This document shows positions 45,604 to 56,876 of a DNA stretch of 64,000 nucleotides, piece after piece (position 1 is the first letter of the stretch; every line of letters starts with the position of its first letter). The position numbers and the translations under genes are program-made. The notes beneath the pieces are model-generated. The model was not told the DNA's origin and did not search any database. It worked only from the letters and a program-made list of their open reading frames with translations. The DNA is from Mastigias papua (taxonomy: Eukaryota > Cnidaria > Scyphozoa > Rhizostomeae > Mastigiidae). The stretch is from contig OZ025287.1 in NCBI GenBank assembly GCA_964019165.1, forward strand, positions 3,276,017 through 3,340,016, given 5' to 3'.

Positions 45604-46503
45604 ATCATCACACTATGTCCTGTTCATCAAGTATATTATAGTGGAAGTCATATTTACATCTCTTTCCTGGCCAAAACCGGTTAAATCTGTTTTTAAGTTG
45701 GTTTATAGAGCAAGCATCCACAACTTCCAGTGATAAACTATTCCAAACTGGAATAACCCTGTAGCAAAAACTGGTTTTTGTTTGTTCTAATCTTGTTCTG
45801 TCCATTTGCAATTGCAGAGAATGTTCTCTTGTTCTCCAAGTCTCATCTTTTATATTTAGGGATGGCACACATTGAGCATCATAGAACCCTTTCATAATTT
45901 TAAAGACTTCAGGCCTTAGAGAGAAGGCAGATTCAGGGATCTCAATCTTTGATCATATGTTAAGTCTTTCATTCCTGGAAGTGCTTTCGTTCCACGCCTT
46001 TGTACCTGTGGTGTAGAAGAGGGGGACGCGGGGGAGCGCAGCCTCCCCTTCACCCTCAGTGTCTTGCCCGTAAGATGGTATTAACATGAAACAGGTATTA
46101 TTAGGCAACAGTATTACAGCTGTATAACAAGTGTAATAGCTTTCCTCACCAGACCATTCTCTCAGTTTCTTATATGACTATTTCGACAAACTTCTTAGTT
46201 TCTTATAAAAACTCGGGTACGCAAAGGGCCCCCCTGGCTATCAATTTACTTATACACCACTGCTTTGTACCCTCTTAAGATTGACAATGCTACATTTGCT
46301 TGAATGGAACCAGACTGATGCTGCACATTCTAAGTGAACCCTTACTATGCCTTTGAAAAGTAGCTTAAACATTCTATTATCTAAGAACTGGAAGCTCCTT
46401 CGTATAACGCCGAGCATTTGCATTCCTTTGGCAATCTTTGAGTCAATATGTTCCTTGAATTTCGAGTCACTGTCCACAATTGCCCCTAAAGCTGTCTCAA
46501 TAA
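45604..46503 (-). pseudogene. CR1/L2-like LINE reverse transcriptase C-terminal fragment, interrupted
   Basis: The minus strand near 46250-46490 reads a typical post-RT segment (DSDSKFKEHIDSKIAKGMQ, then IRRSFQFLDNRMFKLLFKGIVR). After a 257-bp hAT insertion the homology resumes (RRGTKALPGMKDLTYDQRL) and ends with FCYRVIPVWNSLSLEVVDAC, the usual LINE tail. There is also a frameshift/stop near 45930 and no intact catalytic domain. A likely further LINE piece continues past the hAT MITE at 46504. Confidence 0.75.
46006..46262. mobile_element. hAT-type MITE inserted in LINE fragment
   Basis: Ends CTGTGGTGTAGAAG and CAGTGGTGTATAAG (reverse complement of the right end), with a perfect 8-bp duplication CTTTGTAC (45998-46005, 46263-46270). 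Removing the element and one duplication restores the flanking LINE frame across the junction, which confirms a clean insertion. It is GC-rich compared with its surroundings. Confidence 0.85.
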
Positions 46504-46794
46504 CAGAATCCAGAAAAAGTCACGGCTCCACGACTCTGAGCCGGAGGAAGATTTTGCTTTCTATGTGGTATTTGAGGAAGGTTTGGTAATTTGCATCAAC
46601 AATCCAGTTTCAATAAAGTTTTCAGTTAATGTGACATCAACTTTGAAAGGCAGAGTGCTTCTACCATGCAATTTTTCGAGACATGCACAATGCAGAGTTT
46701 GAGAACTTTGGCTAGTTTTGATTACCTTAAAAGTGGACGGTTTATGATAAAGATTTTACAGCCCGAGGAAGACTGAAACTTTTTCTGGGCTCTG
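46504..46794 (+). mobile_element. hAT-type MITE, copy 3
   Basis: A 291-bp copy of the CAGAGTCCAGAAAAA family. The duplication CTCAATAA (46496-46503) versus CTCAGTAA (46795-46802) differs at one base. Its left end starts with a mutated CAGAATCC. It abuts the LINE fragment at its left, and probable LINE coding continues beyond it. Confidence 0.85.
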
Positions 46795-47178
46795 CTCAGT
46801 AACTACTGTCCTTACAATTGCATATTCCAACGCTGTGAACAGATCTTCGCAAGAGAAAGTCTTGGTGAGATCGAAGAATAGGGAAATTAATAAGCGCGGG
46901 TTCTTATTAATTGGGGTCTTATCAGGTTCAGAGGTGGGAACAGTTCAGAAAATTAAGTAACATCCCCCCTTTTCCTCGTGGTTTCCAGTGGTTTTTAGAA
47001 TGCATTGATTACATGACTTGGTTTACATTCTAACCAAGTGATGCAAGAAAGTGCAACAAATTTTGTGCACCCTATTTCTACGGAAGGGGATACCGTGTTT
47101 CTTGGCGGTTTGCTTATAGACTCACTCTTGTCATACTGCTAATTCGTAACTGTTCAATAGGAGCTATAGTTGGATGAT

Positions 47179-47639
47179 TACACGCTTTGTTTTATAAGGA
47201 ACCACTTTATAACGAACCTACATGTAGAAGGCCGAAATATTCAAAGGACTTATACTACTAAAGGAAAAATCCCTAAGGAACTTTTCATTTTCAAATTCCG
47301 GGTGCTGCACTCAGATGCAAGTGAAGATTACATTACATTGGATGATATTAATGGAAAAGACATGATACTTCTTGACTGAAATTATGCTTTTGCATATACA
47401 AAACTTATTTCCTACCGTATATGTGCTTTTGAGGTTGAGTTCCAGCCAGATTTAAAGGTAAAATTCAGAATTTCAATGCTTTTCTAGTGTCTGTGCCATT
47501 TTTGTGGCACTCTATGTGCAGTGAAAATTAAGGAACTATTAAGGAACTTTTAGTACTAGAATTTGATAAAAAGAGGTCCGAAAATAAGGAACTTTTAGAA
47601 CAAGGCCTTTAGCTAGGTTCCTTATAAAAAAAGCGTGTA
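47179..47639 (+). mobile_element. 461-bp TA-flanked MITE, copy A
   Basis: Inverted ends TACACGCTTTGTTTTATAAG and TACACGCTTTTTTTATAAGG (right end reversed). It has the same length as the copy at 55837-56297, to which it is nearly identical. A 69-codon open frame inside is shared but shows no motif, and I treat it as chance. No transposase. Confidence 0.85.
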
Positions 47640-47900
47640 GGGCAGATATTTAGTAGCTTGTAGAAGTACTAGTATCTCTTATTAAGGCATCTCACATTTC
47701 ATTATTAGATATTTGGGTTCTCAGTGCCTTTGAAAGACTGAAGAGTGGCGCCTCGTTGAATATTGCTTTGGTATTAGGTGTTTGGATTATCAGTACTTGC
47801 AAAAGGCTGAGAAGTACCGTAAATCATCGCATAAGCCCCCACCTCCCAATAAGTCCCCACCTAAAAAATCATTTTTGCAAATAAGCCCCCCTTCGAATAA

Positions 47901-49724
47901 CCCTTTAGTACCTGTCATCCATTTCAATTGACATTTATGTGTACTTTAAGAGACTTAATTATAAGCCATAAGAATGCAAGAAACTGATGGCTAAATGAAA
48001 TTTTCTACAGTGGTTCATGAGATAATTTATGTCCATTTTAATGGACATCAGGTATTTCTGGAAAAAATGTGCCAGCAACATTATATGGAAGAGCTATGGT
48101 TTAAATCAAATATTTTTGTCAGTTTTACCATTTATGTGCTGTACTTGTATAACATATGTTTTTATGTCGAAATTGCTTCAAAGTTTCAGATGCTCCATGA
48201 TATTTCCTAAAGCAAAAATTTTTTGAGACACACAAATAGACTTGACACTGTGTGCTTTAGAACTTTGTTTTCTTCTAGCAGTCTTTTTCCTTGCATCTCT
48301 GGGTATTTCTTCTGTCTATTAAAGATGGCCAGTGGTTTGTTTTGTCATGTCTGATCACATCTGGCACATCCATTGCCCTCAGTGATCTGCATACACTTGC
48401 AGTAGGAACTCCTTCACCATTTTCATTAGACTGTACTCTACCTTTGATAAGAGAGAGGCAAAGTCTACCCAGGAACTTTACAAGTGGTATCATCCCACCT
48501 TGTTGCTGATACAAAAGTCATGCATTGACAGCAGCCAAGCTAAATAGATGAAATGCTATTCTGTGATACCATTTTCTTGACCAGTATCTTGTGTGATGTA
48601 GGGAGAGAAGCATATCAGATTTATCAACACCACCCATGAATTTACTGTAGGTTTCTATTGAGAATTCTTCCAATTTCAATCGTTTTCTCATGCTTTTGAA
48701 CATCTTTGACACCTCTGCTGCTAGAATTTAGTTTCCTCCATTTGTTATATAGTTTTGTTTGATCATATAGATCATCTATGATGCCATCATTAACAAACAA
48801 CTCATAAAAAGAAATTTGAGAAGAATCTATAGTTAGGCATATATTTGATTTTAGCCTCAATTTTTCATTTTTTGCAACGTAATTAGCTGGGGTCACAAAT
48901 CTTGAGCTTCCTTTCCAAGATATTTTGTTAGCAGGTGAATGCATCTTCCTTTTTTTGAGGGAGCTTCTTCTTCAATATCTGGTAAACATTCCCCCATTTC
49001 CTCATCTCCATTTTCAATTTCATCATCAGAAGAAGAATCCTCAAATTCTCCAAAATCTTCCTCACTATCAGAAACAAAGTCCTCATCCTCACTTTCATCA
49101 TCAGCAGGCAATGAAACATATTTGATTGTGTTTCTTTTATTTCATTTGCCCCTTGTCTATAGAATGATCTGAAAACCACCACAAATAGTAATGACTATGT
49201 CCTCTCTTTTCAGAATTCTGATACCCTGTGTTTACACAATCTTAGATTTCTGTAATGACTATACCCAATATGCAAAACTGAAGCCAATCCAATAATTGAA
49301 AAGTATTATGATTGAGATAAAAAATATTCCTCAATAACCTGATGTCCAATAAAATGGACACTACAGACAACCATGAAGAAATGACAATTATCACTTTCAT
49401 AACATAATATAATCTCTACATACACACAATTTGCTATCTAATAAGTTGTAAAATGCTCTTGGTCGCTTAGCTAACAAAGTTAGTTCGATATGAACAACTA
49501 AAACAAAAATAAAGTGCAACTTTTTTCACCGCTCTGTAATACCACTGGGGGAATCCATCTTGAAATTCAAGGTAAACAGTTTTTGTTGTTGTAGTTGTAC
49601 TTCTAGACGTGCTCTGGCTTCCAGAGAAGCAATACAGAACAGCACAGCTAATTTGGCATTATTTTCTAGATACCATTAATTGGTTTACAAATGACCATTT
49701 AAATGGACTACAGGTACTAAAGGG
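47901..49724 (-). mobile_element. piggyBac-like element, deletion copy, ATAA duplications
   Basis: It is 1,824 bp long with inverted ends CCCTTTAGTACCTG at both sides, flanked by ATAA (47897-47900 and 49725-49728). CCC ends, four-base duplications and a piggyBac transposase remnant identify the family. The usual piggyBac target is TTAA, so ATAA is a variant. Confidence 0.85.
48275..49111 (-). pseudogene. piggyBac transposase, internally deleted and frameshifted
   Basis: The N-terminus is acidic (ADDESEDEDFVSDSEEDF) as in piggyBac transposases. A one-base slip in an A-run near 48955 shifts to the frame with SWKGSSRFVTPANYVAKN and ISFYELFVNDGIIDDLYD. Near 48710-48725 the sequence jumps directly to the C-terminal part (YSKFMGGVDKSDMLLSLHH, then KWYHRIAFHLFSLAAVNA), so the catalytic Asp residues of the core are deleted. 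The cysteine-rich C-terminus begins (HWPSLIDRRNTQRCKEKDC) but is cut by a stop. It cannot be active. Confidence 0.85.
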
Positions 49725-50084
49725 ATAAGCCCCCATGGCCATGGGGGCTTATTCGAGGGAAGCATAGTTGTAGAATAATACCATATTTCAAGAAGCCCTC
49801 ACAGGACAATAGCTGTAAAGTATTCCTTCCTTTGAATGGAGGCAAAAAAGCTAGGAGAAACGCGACTTTCGTGATAATGTTTGTTAAATCTCCACACAAC
49901 ACTTTGTAACTCTTTTAACGATATCAGCTTCTGTACTTAGAAGCTCAAAATTTAGTTGATTGAGAAAATTAAGTCATTTTTTATGTCAACCTTTGAGGAA
50001 AATGCCAGACTTTGAAATAAGCCCCCCCCTTTAATAAGCCCCCACCCAGAAATTAAGTTTTGCAAAGAAGCCCCCGGGGGCTTA

Positions 50085-50840
50085 GGGACCGTTCACATAT
50101 TATGTCAGCAGCCTAGGGGGGAGGGGGGTATGGAAAATCTGACAAAAGCTTACGCGAGGGGAGGGGGGGTCTGGTCATGAACGGACGTCAGCATGTGTCA
50201 GAATTTTATTTTGAAAAATTATGATGAACTTGGTGTTCGGGTTACTCATAGTATTTTCATTCTTACACCCCATCATCATTTTGCTGGATTCCCACCCACC
50301 TGAAAGTACAAGATGTTACTGGAAATTTTCTCCACTTTTTGCATCGGCGTTCATTTTGTTTTGAACACTCAACGGTATTGTTTAAACGAAAGAGCTGAAC
50401 TTGAAATTCGAAACCTCGTCATTGTCGTTCGAATGAAAGACCTGAATAGTCAAATTCCTGTACTCTGACTAACAATTTTTGTATAATTTCTCACACACAC
50501 CTTTCCGGTTTTCCAAGAGTTTTACAAATTTGTTTGGTTAATTTGTAGTTCCTTGTTCCGCATAGTTTCTTATTTAAACTGTAGTGTAACCGTAGGATTT
50601 AAATTTTAATTCAAATGCAGGTTCAATGCAATGCACTATTCTACTATTTTGATTGGATAAAAAGCTTGAAAATACAAATTGTTGTATTTTTTATTTATTT
50701 GTTGTATTTTACTTAACAAGGGGGGGGGGTGACGAAAATCTGACGTCAGCACAGGGGTCCTCTTTCTGACGCTTGCTGATAAGGGGGGAGGGGGGTTCAA
50801 AAGTGCCAAAAATCTGCTGATATAATATGTGAACAATACC
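50085..50840. mobile_element. TTA-flanked MITE nested in MITE copy 2
   Basis: It is 756 bp long, starts GGGACCGTTCACATATTAT and ends (reversed) GGTATTGTTCACATATTAT, each followed by TCAGCAG. Flanks TTA at 50082-50084 and 50841-50843. G-rich subterminal runs lie at both sides. TTA duplications suggest PIF/Harbinger or a relative. No coding sequence. Confidence 0.8.
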
Positions 50841-51018
50841 TTATTCGAGGATTTACGGTACCGATTCGTATTACTTGTTTGTTAGGTATGTCGGGGCTCG
50901 AATGCAAGTGAGCCAACAGAATCACTATAGTTCCCAGGAAAGTTAGGCATGCGTAAATGTCTTTATTTCTATTCTTTATGTTATAGCACATGTATAATGT
51001 CCAAAAGTATCTGTATTA

Positions 51019-51736
51019 AGCCCCGGCCAAACGATCCAACATTGAGCCAACAATTGCTGGCTTAATGTTGGATCTTCAATGTTGGATCGTTTAGCCACTA
51101 TGTTGGGTGACCCAACAATTGTTGACTCAATGTTGGAATAGGTTTGAGAGCGTTCAAAATTGTTGGATGGAGATAACTCATTCTATATTGTTTTCGAATG
51201 CTGTTGGAGGATGTTGGATCTTTTAGCCAGGGCAGCCAACATTTGCTGGCCGTAAGCATGCGCACAAAGGTCTATAACATTCTTGCTATAGGTAAAGCGC
51301 GCCAAGAAATTTTTAGATAATGGACAACTACCAAACATTGGAAGAGAACAGCAGGATCAACTACGAAAGTGGAGATGAAAACACTGAGAGAATAGAGAGA
51401 ACGATAGGTAAAGCAAAACGCGTAATAGGGTTAGGTGATTTACAGAGGAAGAGAATCCTCCTTAAGCCAAATGACGGCGGCCGGTCTAATACAAATGAAG
51501 AAATCGAGGAAGGTGATGAGCAGCGTAAAAGCCATGCCATAACTAAAGAGAGAAAGCTTGAGGAAAAGAAATGGAATCATTCTGAGACTCTGAAAGTTAT
51601 TGATTTAAATCGCAACAACAACTGCAACAACCTGCTCAGTCCAACAATTGTTGGATCATTTGGCCACCCCTTCCAACATCATCCCAACAATTGTTGGGTC
51701 TATGTTGGTTCAATGTTGGATCGTTTGGCCGGGGCT
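51019..51736 (+). mobile_element. TTA-flanked Harbinger-like element with Myb-like ORF
   Basis: The 718-bp element has ends AGCCCCGGCCAAACGATCC inverted at both sides and TTA duplications (51016-51018, 51737-51739). CCAACAATTGTTGG palindromes repeat near both ends, probably as transposase binding sites. It holds one open frame that starts like the Myb/SANT helper protein of Harbinger elements. Confidence 0.85.
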
Positions 51737-51754
51737 TTAGCTGATAAGAAATAA
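51320..51754 (+). CDS. Truncated Myb/SANT-like protein of a Harbinger element
   Basis: The frame opens at ATG 51320 (MDNYQTLEENSRINYESGDE) and runs 144 codons. A Lys/Glu-rich region leads to EKKWNHSETLKVIDLNRNN, which resembles the first helix of the Myb/SANT-like domain of the second Harbinger protein (W..EET..LI.LY). After that the frame enters the right terminal repeat (SPTIVGSFGHPF onward), so the domain is cut and the last 45 residues are repeat sequence. Whether it is made is unknown; the deletion suggests a non-autonomous element. Confidence 0.5.
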   Translation: MDNYQTLEENSRINYESGDENTERIERTIGKAKRVIGLGDLQRKRILLKPNDGGRSNTNEEIEEGDEQRKSHAITKERKLEEKKWNHSETLKVIDLNRNNNCNNLLSPTIVGSFGHPFQHHPNNCWVYVGSMLDRLAGALADKK

Positions 51755-51884
51755 GTTAGGTTAGGTATGAGTAATACACACGTAGTAATTTCGTCTGTGA
51801 TGTAAACTCTAGGCATATGATGGGAACCCCTTACGTAGCATTCCATTCTATTGTTTAAGGAATAAAGATTATTTACCCTTGCAT

Positions 51885-54800
51885 CAGTATGACTGGATTC
51901 ATCATCATATAACGGGAGGTTCAAAATAAACCGCCGTGGCTCTCCATTTCCTTCTATCCTGTGCCATCCTGTACAGCTGAGTCATACTTCTTCCACCAGA
52001 AATCTCTTTGATATTGTCACTAAATCTAACTTTTGGCCGTCCTCTCCCTCTTGTGCCATAAACCATTCCTAGTAATAAGTCAGTGGTTATGTCTTTTCCC
52101 CTTAGTATGTGCCCAACGAAAGCCATTTTTCTACAATTAATAGTTGCTAGCAGTCTCTTGCTTACATTCATCTTATTGAGAACCCAGTCATTAGTTTTCT
52201 TGTCAGTCCAACTTATGCGCAATAAACGACGATAGCACCATAATTCAAAAGCTTCAATCTTCTTCTTGTCCATATTTTTCAATACCCAACATTCTGAACC
52301 GTAACTGGCTATGCTAAAAACTAATGTGTGTAGCAGCCTTTTCTTTGTAGTAATACTAATACTTTTGTCTTTCCATATGTTTGTTAAGGAGACCATTGCA
52401 CTTCTTGCTATACATAACCTTCGGCGGATTTCTTTAGTGTCATCATAATTATTGGTGATCAGCGTTCCGAGGTACACAAACTCTTTTACATTTTCAATTA
52501 TTTCATTATTATTAACTATAATGTGTTCTGCATCTTTCGTGTTCTGGCTGTTCTTAACTATTTTCATAACTTTTGTTTTATTTGAATTTAATGCCAGTCC
52601 AAACTGCAAACTTGACTCTTTGACTCTATTAACTAAATCCTGTAATTCATCCATGCTATTGGCTATCAACACTACATCATCTGCATATCTCAAATTAGAA
52701 ATAGTTCTACCACCGACCTTGACGCTACCAACAAAGCCATCCAGTGCATTTCTCATTATTTGTTCCGAATAGATGTTGAATAGATGTGGGGATAGAATGC
52801 ATCCCTGGCGAACACCTTGCTCAACTGTAAACCAGTCTGTTAGGCCATGAGATGTTCTGACTGCTGCTTTCTGTTGTCCATAAAGCTGCTTAATTAAGTC
52901 AATAATATGGACTAGGTATCCCATACTGGCCATTACGCTCCAGAGCACACTATGAGAGACCATGTCAAAGGCCTTCCTGTAATCAATAAACACAAAAATA
53001 CGTTCTTTCCATACTCTCGGTTTTTCTCTATAATCATTTTGAGATTCAGAATTTGGTTTCGCGTCCCAGTTCCGGGTCTAAAGCCTGCTTGCACTTCATT
53101 AACTTCCTCATTGATCTTGGATTTCATTCTTCCTGCTATGATTTTAAGGATAACTTTACTACAGTGACAGATAAGTGCTATGGTTCGGTTGTTACTACAT
53201 TGCTGAATGTCACCTTTCTTTGGTATTGGCACAAAAATAGACTTTACCCAGTCATCTGGCCATTCTTTTCTGTTCCAAATCAACGTGCAGAGTTTGTAAA
53301 AGTAAGCTACGATATGATCCCCACCATTTTTAACTAATTCAGCCACAATTTCATCAACACCAGGACTTTTTCCATTCTTGAGTTCCTTAACTGCCTTGTC
53401 GACTTCTGAGTACAATGGAGGTGGTTCTTCTTTTGGGTCAACAAAGGATGGGAGTTGTGGGCCATCTATGTCACAATTTTTCTGATATAATTTAGTGCAA
53501 TAGTCCTGCCATCGTCTTTTCACTTCTCTACTTTCACAAAGAATAGTTCCATCATCGTCTTTCACAGTGTCAATGCTAGGTCTGAATTTGCTCGTCAAAC
53601 TCTTTACTCCCGCATAGAGGTCCTTGACAGAGTTGGTGATAAATTTCTCTTCTATTCGCTGACATTGTTCATTTATGAATTTATCCTTGTCTTTTCTCAT
53701 CATTTTTTGAATTGTTGCATTTTGAATTCTATACTTCGCCTTATCAACTTCGTTATTAATGCCTTTAACTTTCAAAAGTCTTCTTTTTTCAACTTCTCTT
53801 AATGTTTCATTCGAAATCCATTGTTTCTTCTTTTCCTTTTTCTTGGGAATGTTACTTTTGGCTACGCTTAAGATTATTTTTTTCCCATCTTCCCAGAGCT
53901 CGTTTGGTGATTTCTCCTCCTCAGCCACTAATAGAGCCTCAAAAGAGTTAGAGATTTTTACTCGGTATGCTTCATCGATAGAATTATAATCTAGCTTTAG
54001 AGGTGTTTCTGAAACTGGTAGTTTCTTTAGCCTGAACTGCATGTCAACTATAAGGAGCTGATGGTCGGAGTTACAATCAGCACCTGGTCTTGTTTTTGCA
54101 TTCTTTAAACTAGCTTTCCATTTTTGATTTATGATAACATAATCAATTTGATTGCGTGTCTTTCTATCTGGGGATATCCAAGTGTACAGATGTCTCGGAT
54201 GGTGTTCAAAAAGTGTATTGGCTATGACAAGGTTATTACTTCTGCAAAATTCAAGAAGGTCTGTTCCTCTTTCATTTTCTTCACCTAATCCAAACTTCCC
54301 ATTGCATTCACTATTTCTGATTTGTTTTCCAACCTTAGCATTGAAATCACCAGATATGATTCTTACATCTCTATTTGGAATGCTGTCAATAGTCTCTTGT
54401 AGTGTATTATAAAATTCTTCCATTTCTTCATCGCTTGCATTGCCTGTAGGCGCATAGCATTGAATGATACTGATATTATGCGGTTTACCTTGGAATCTAA
54501 CTTTTAGCACTCTATCTGAAATCGGGCTGTAACCCAATAATGCTCTGCTGGTTTCTTTTGATACAATTACAGCAACCCCATGACTGTAACCACTGCCTTC
54601 ATCTTTCCCAGAAAATATTACCAATTTATTGTCTTGAGTTTTAAAACTGCCATTGTTACTCCAATTAGTTTCACTTACACCGAGAATTTCTATGTTATTT
54701 CTATCCATTTCACGACATATTGTAGTAAGTTTGCCTAATTCTTTCAACTTCCTAACGTTCCAGGTTCCAATTCTAAATTTGCTTCTTAGTTGTTTTCCAG

Positions 54801-55230
54801 TCACATACTTTTCATTGCCAGCCTGGTTACCCACTGGACAACGCGGCCCTTGGTGATCCACGCGACGACCGATGTGGCATGAGATATCGCTTCTTTTTAT
54901 CATTTCATGGAGAGTAGTCAGGGGTGATAAAGATAAACAAAGTAGGGACCCCAAGGCTCTTTCTTTGCTCGCAGTGCCAACTAACTAGGCAGTTTATCCC
55001 TACCGTTTTTCCAGTTGAACTGTACTTACGCCAGTGATAGTTTACGAAAACCTTCTGAAGGATTGCATCCATCTAGCCTTTCGCAAAATCCGCTGTCCTG
55101 CTGCCAACAGCTTCACCGTAACCCTGGTATGGGGAGCTAATAGGGTACTAGTCTTGCTCAAGGACACCCCAGGGTGCAGTTTAATGTCTTACCCAGGACC
55201 AATGACTGGATTAGGTATTGTTATATTGCT
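51885..55230 (-). mobile_element. Nearly full-length LINE (RTE/CR1-type, clade uncertain)
   Basis: The minus strand carries a non-LTR retrotransposon with an AP-type endonuclease and reverse transcriptase. Its 3' end is short and closes with TATGATGATGAATCC right after the stop codon, as in RTE-like elements. The 5' leader appears to reach about 55.2 kb (sequence with GCTCAAGGACACCCCAGG), but the exact start and target duplication are not resolved. Confidence 0.8.
51905..54954 (-). pseudogene. LINE endonuclease-reverse transcriptase, one frameshift
   Basis: From 54954 the frame encodes an AP endonuclease (FRIGTWNVRKL, LGVSETNW, IISGDFNAKVG, and a terminal SDHQLLI) and the start of reverse transcriptase (SPGVDEIVAELVKNGG, GFRPGTGTRNQI). 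A one-base slip in a T-run near 52994-53002 breaks the frame. From 52993 the other frame continues with FIDYRKAFDMV, GVRQGCILSPHLFNIY, the catalytic YADDVVLIA, and the usual C-terminal region ending in a Gly/Arg-rich GTRGRGRPKVRF. The combined length is near 1,000 residues, normal for a complete protein. The single break in otherwise intact coding suggests a recent insertion, or possibly a sequencing error in the homopolymer. Confidence 0.88.
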
Positions 55231-55836
55231 TACTATATGCAGCAAGATCTATTTGTCACACTGTACGCATTGCGCCATACATTAATTATCTCTTCGGTGG
55301 GAGACATAACTTTGCCATATTTAGTATTGTCTAGTAGGCCTATTTGTATCTCTATGACGCAAGTTCTCCACATACCAGCGCCAGGTAGTAAACTAAAGAC
55401 CTTCCTTTGTTTGTAGATTACCGTAGAATCTAGCCTTGCATCAGACATAAATACTAGAATGTTCGAGAATATAATAGCGTTCCTTTATTACTATATTTGG
55501 ATAGGTTCCCGTAGCGTGATGATTGCAAGTAGTACTTGCAATGCTTGTGCAATCAAACCCTACCACTCGTATATCTAACGTGAAAGAGAGTTTAGGGGAA
55601 CAGTTAGAAGGTTCACATGACAGGGACGCGAGTCTCCTAGCCAAACCATGTGTATAGTCAGTTCAATGAGACGTATTTTTGTCTCAGTATCTATTATCGT
55701 GCAACGAAATTATACAATATGTATAGTCAGTTCAATGAAGATAAAAGTTAATAGGTATTATAATTTCTGCTCTCTACAACGATTCTAAAGAACTCTCGTG
55801 CATCAAGGCATCCTGATCAATTTACGGTTGTTGGTG

Positions 55837-56297
55837 TACACGCTTTTTTTATATAGGGAACCACTTTATAAGGAACCTACATGTAGAAGGCCGAAATATT
55901 TAAAGAACTTATACTTCTAACGGAAAAATCCCTAAGGAACTTTTCATTTTCAAATTCCGAGTGCTGTACTCAGATGCAAGTGAAGATTACATTGCATTGG
56001 ATGATATTAATGGAAAAGACATGATACTTCTTGACTGAAATTATGCTTTTGCATATACAAAACTTATTTCCTACCGTATATGTGCTTTTGAGGTTGAGTT
56101 CCAGCCAGAATTAAAGTTAAAATTCAGAATTTCAATGCTTTTCTAGTGTCTGTGCCATTTTTGTGGCACTCTATGTGCAGTGAAAATTAAGGAACTATTA
56201 AGGAACTTTTAGTGCTAGAATTTGATAAAAAGAGGTCCGAAAATAAGGAACTTTTAGAACTAGGCCTTTAGCTAGGTTCCTTATAAAAAAGCGTGTA
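55837..56297 (+). mobile_element. 461-bp TA-flanked MITE, copy B
   Basis: Same length and orientation as copy A at 47179-47639, with only scattered substitutions. Ends TACACGCTTTTTTTATA and, reversed, TACACGCTTTTTTATAAGG. The outer TA at each side suggests a TA target. Confidence 0.88.
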
Positions 56298-56329
56298 CAT
56301 CATTGATCATCGTCGTTTCATTCCCATAC

Positions 56330-56660
56330 GTATACTATCGAATTTCACAACCTGTAGCGCCTACCAAAACGATATCTTTTGGCATAAAATCTCTGGCGTT
56401 CCGAGGAAGCATTCTCTGGAATTCCATGCCTGATACAATAAAGAGTGTTGAAAACGTATTCAGATTTAAGAAAGGCATAAAAGCCTGGAATGGAGATAAA
56501 TGTAGCTGTAATATATGTAAATAAGTAGATCCATATTGTAATTTTCTTTTTTTGCATGCAAATAGTTGGTATTAATTAGTTTGTACATAATTGTTTATGT
56601 ATATTAACTATCTGCCTACCAACTGTAAATAAATAAATTATTATATTATTATTATTATTG
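56330..56660 (+). mobile_element. CR1/L2-like LINE 3' end
   Basis: The frame 56303-56524 contains AFRGSILWNSMPDTIKSVEN and FKKGIKAWNGDKCSCNICK, the characteristic last residues of CR1/L2-type reverse transcriptases, then a stop, a short 3' UTR and an (ATT)n tail near 56638-56660. The 5' part is missing; it starts right beside MITE copy B. Confidence 0.75.
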
Positions 56661-56876
56661 TGAAAGGGAAGTGGTGCCGGCTTATCAATTGTCATTTTAT
56701 ACCAATAAATACATAAACCTGTCTCTCGTTTCTGAGAGACCCCTAAGAAGCCCCAAAGGCTTGGGGGCCATTTGGACTTGCTCTAGTCCTGGCCACTAAT
56801 GACATTGTTCACAGAATAAAGATGAGAGCCATCTAACCTGATAAATACACAGTGTTCATTTAGCGCGGCATTTGGA

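Larger units (their letters stand above)
47815..50860. mobile_element. TA-flanked MITE, copy 2, split by two nested transposons
   Basis: The left end TACCGTAAATCATCGCATAA and the right end, reversed, TACCGTAAATCCTCGAATAA form the inverted pair of the family also seen at 27764-28095. Without the insertions at 47901-49724 and 50085-50840 it would be about 460 bp of AATAAGCCCCC-type sequence. Confidence 0.8.

Noticed and set aside
47170..47379. A 69-codon frame inside MITE copy A
   Set aside because: The frame is partly shared with copy B but has no motif, and both copies are recent, so shared openness is expected by descent.
48925..49172. Ser/Pro/His-rich plus-strand frames near 49 kb
   Set aside because: They are the reverse of the acidic N-terminus of the piggyBac transposase remnant.
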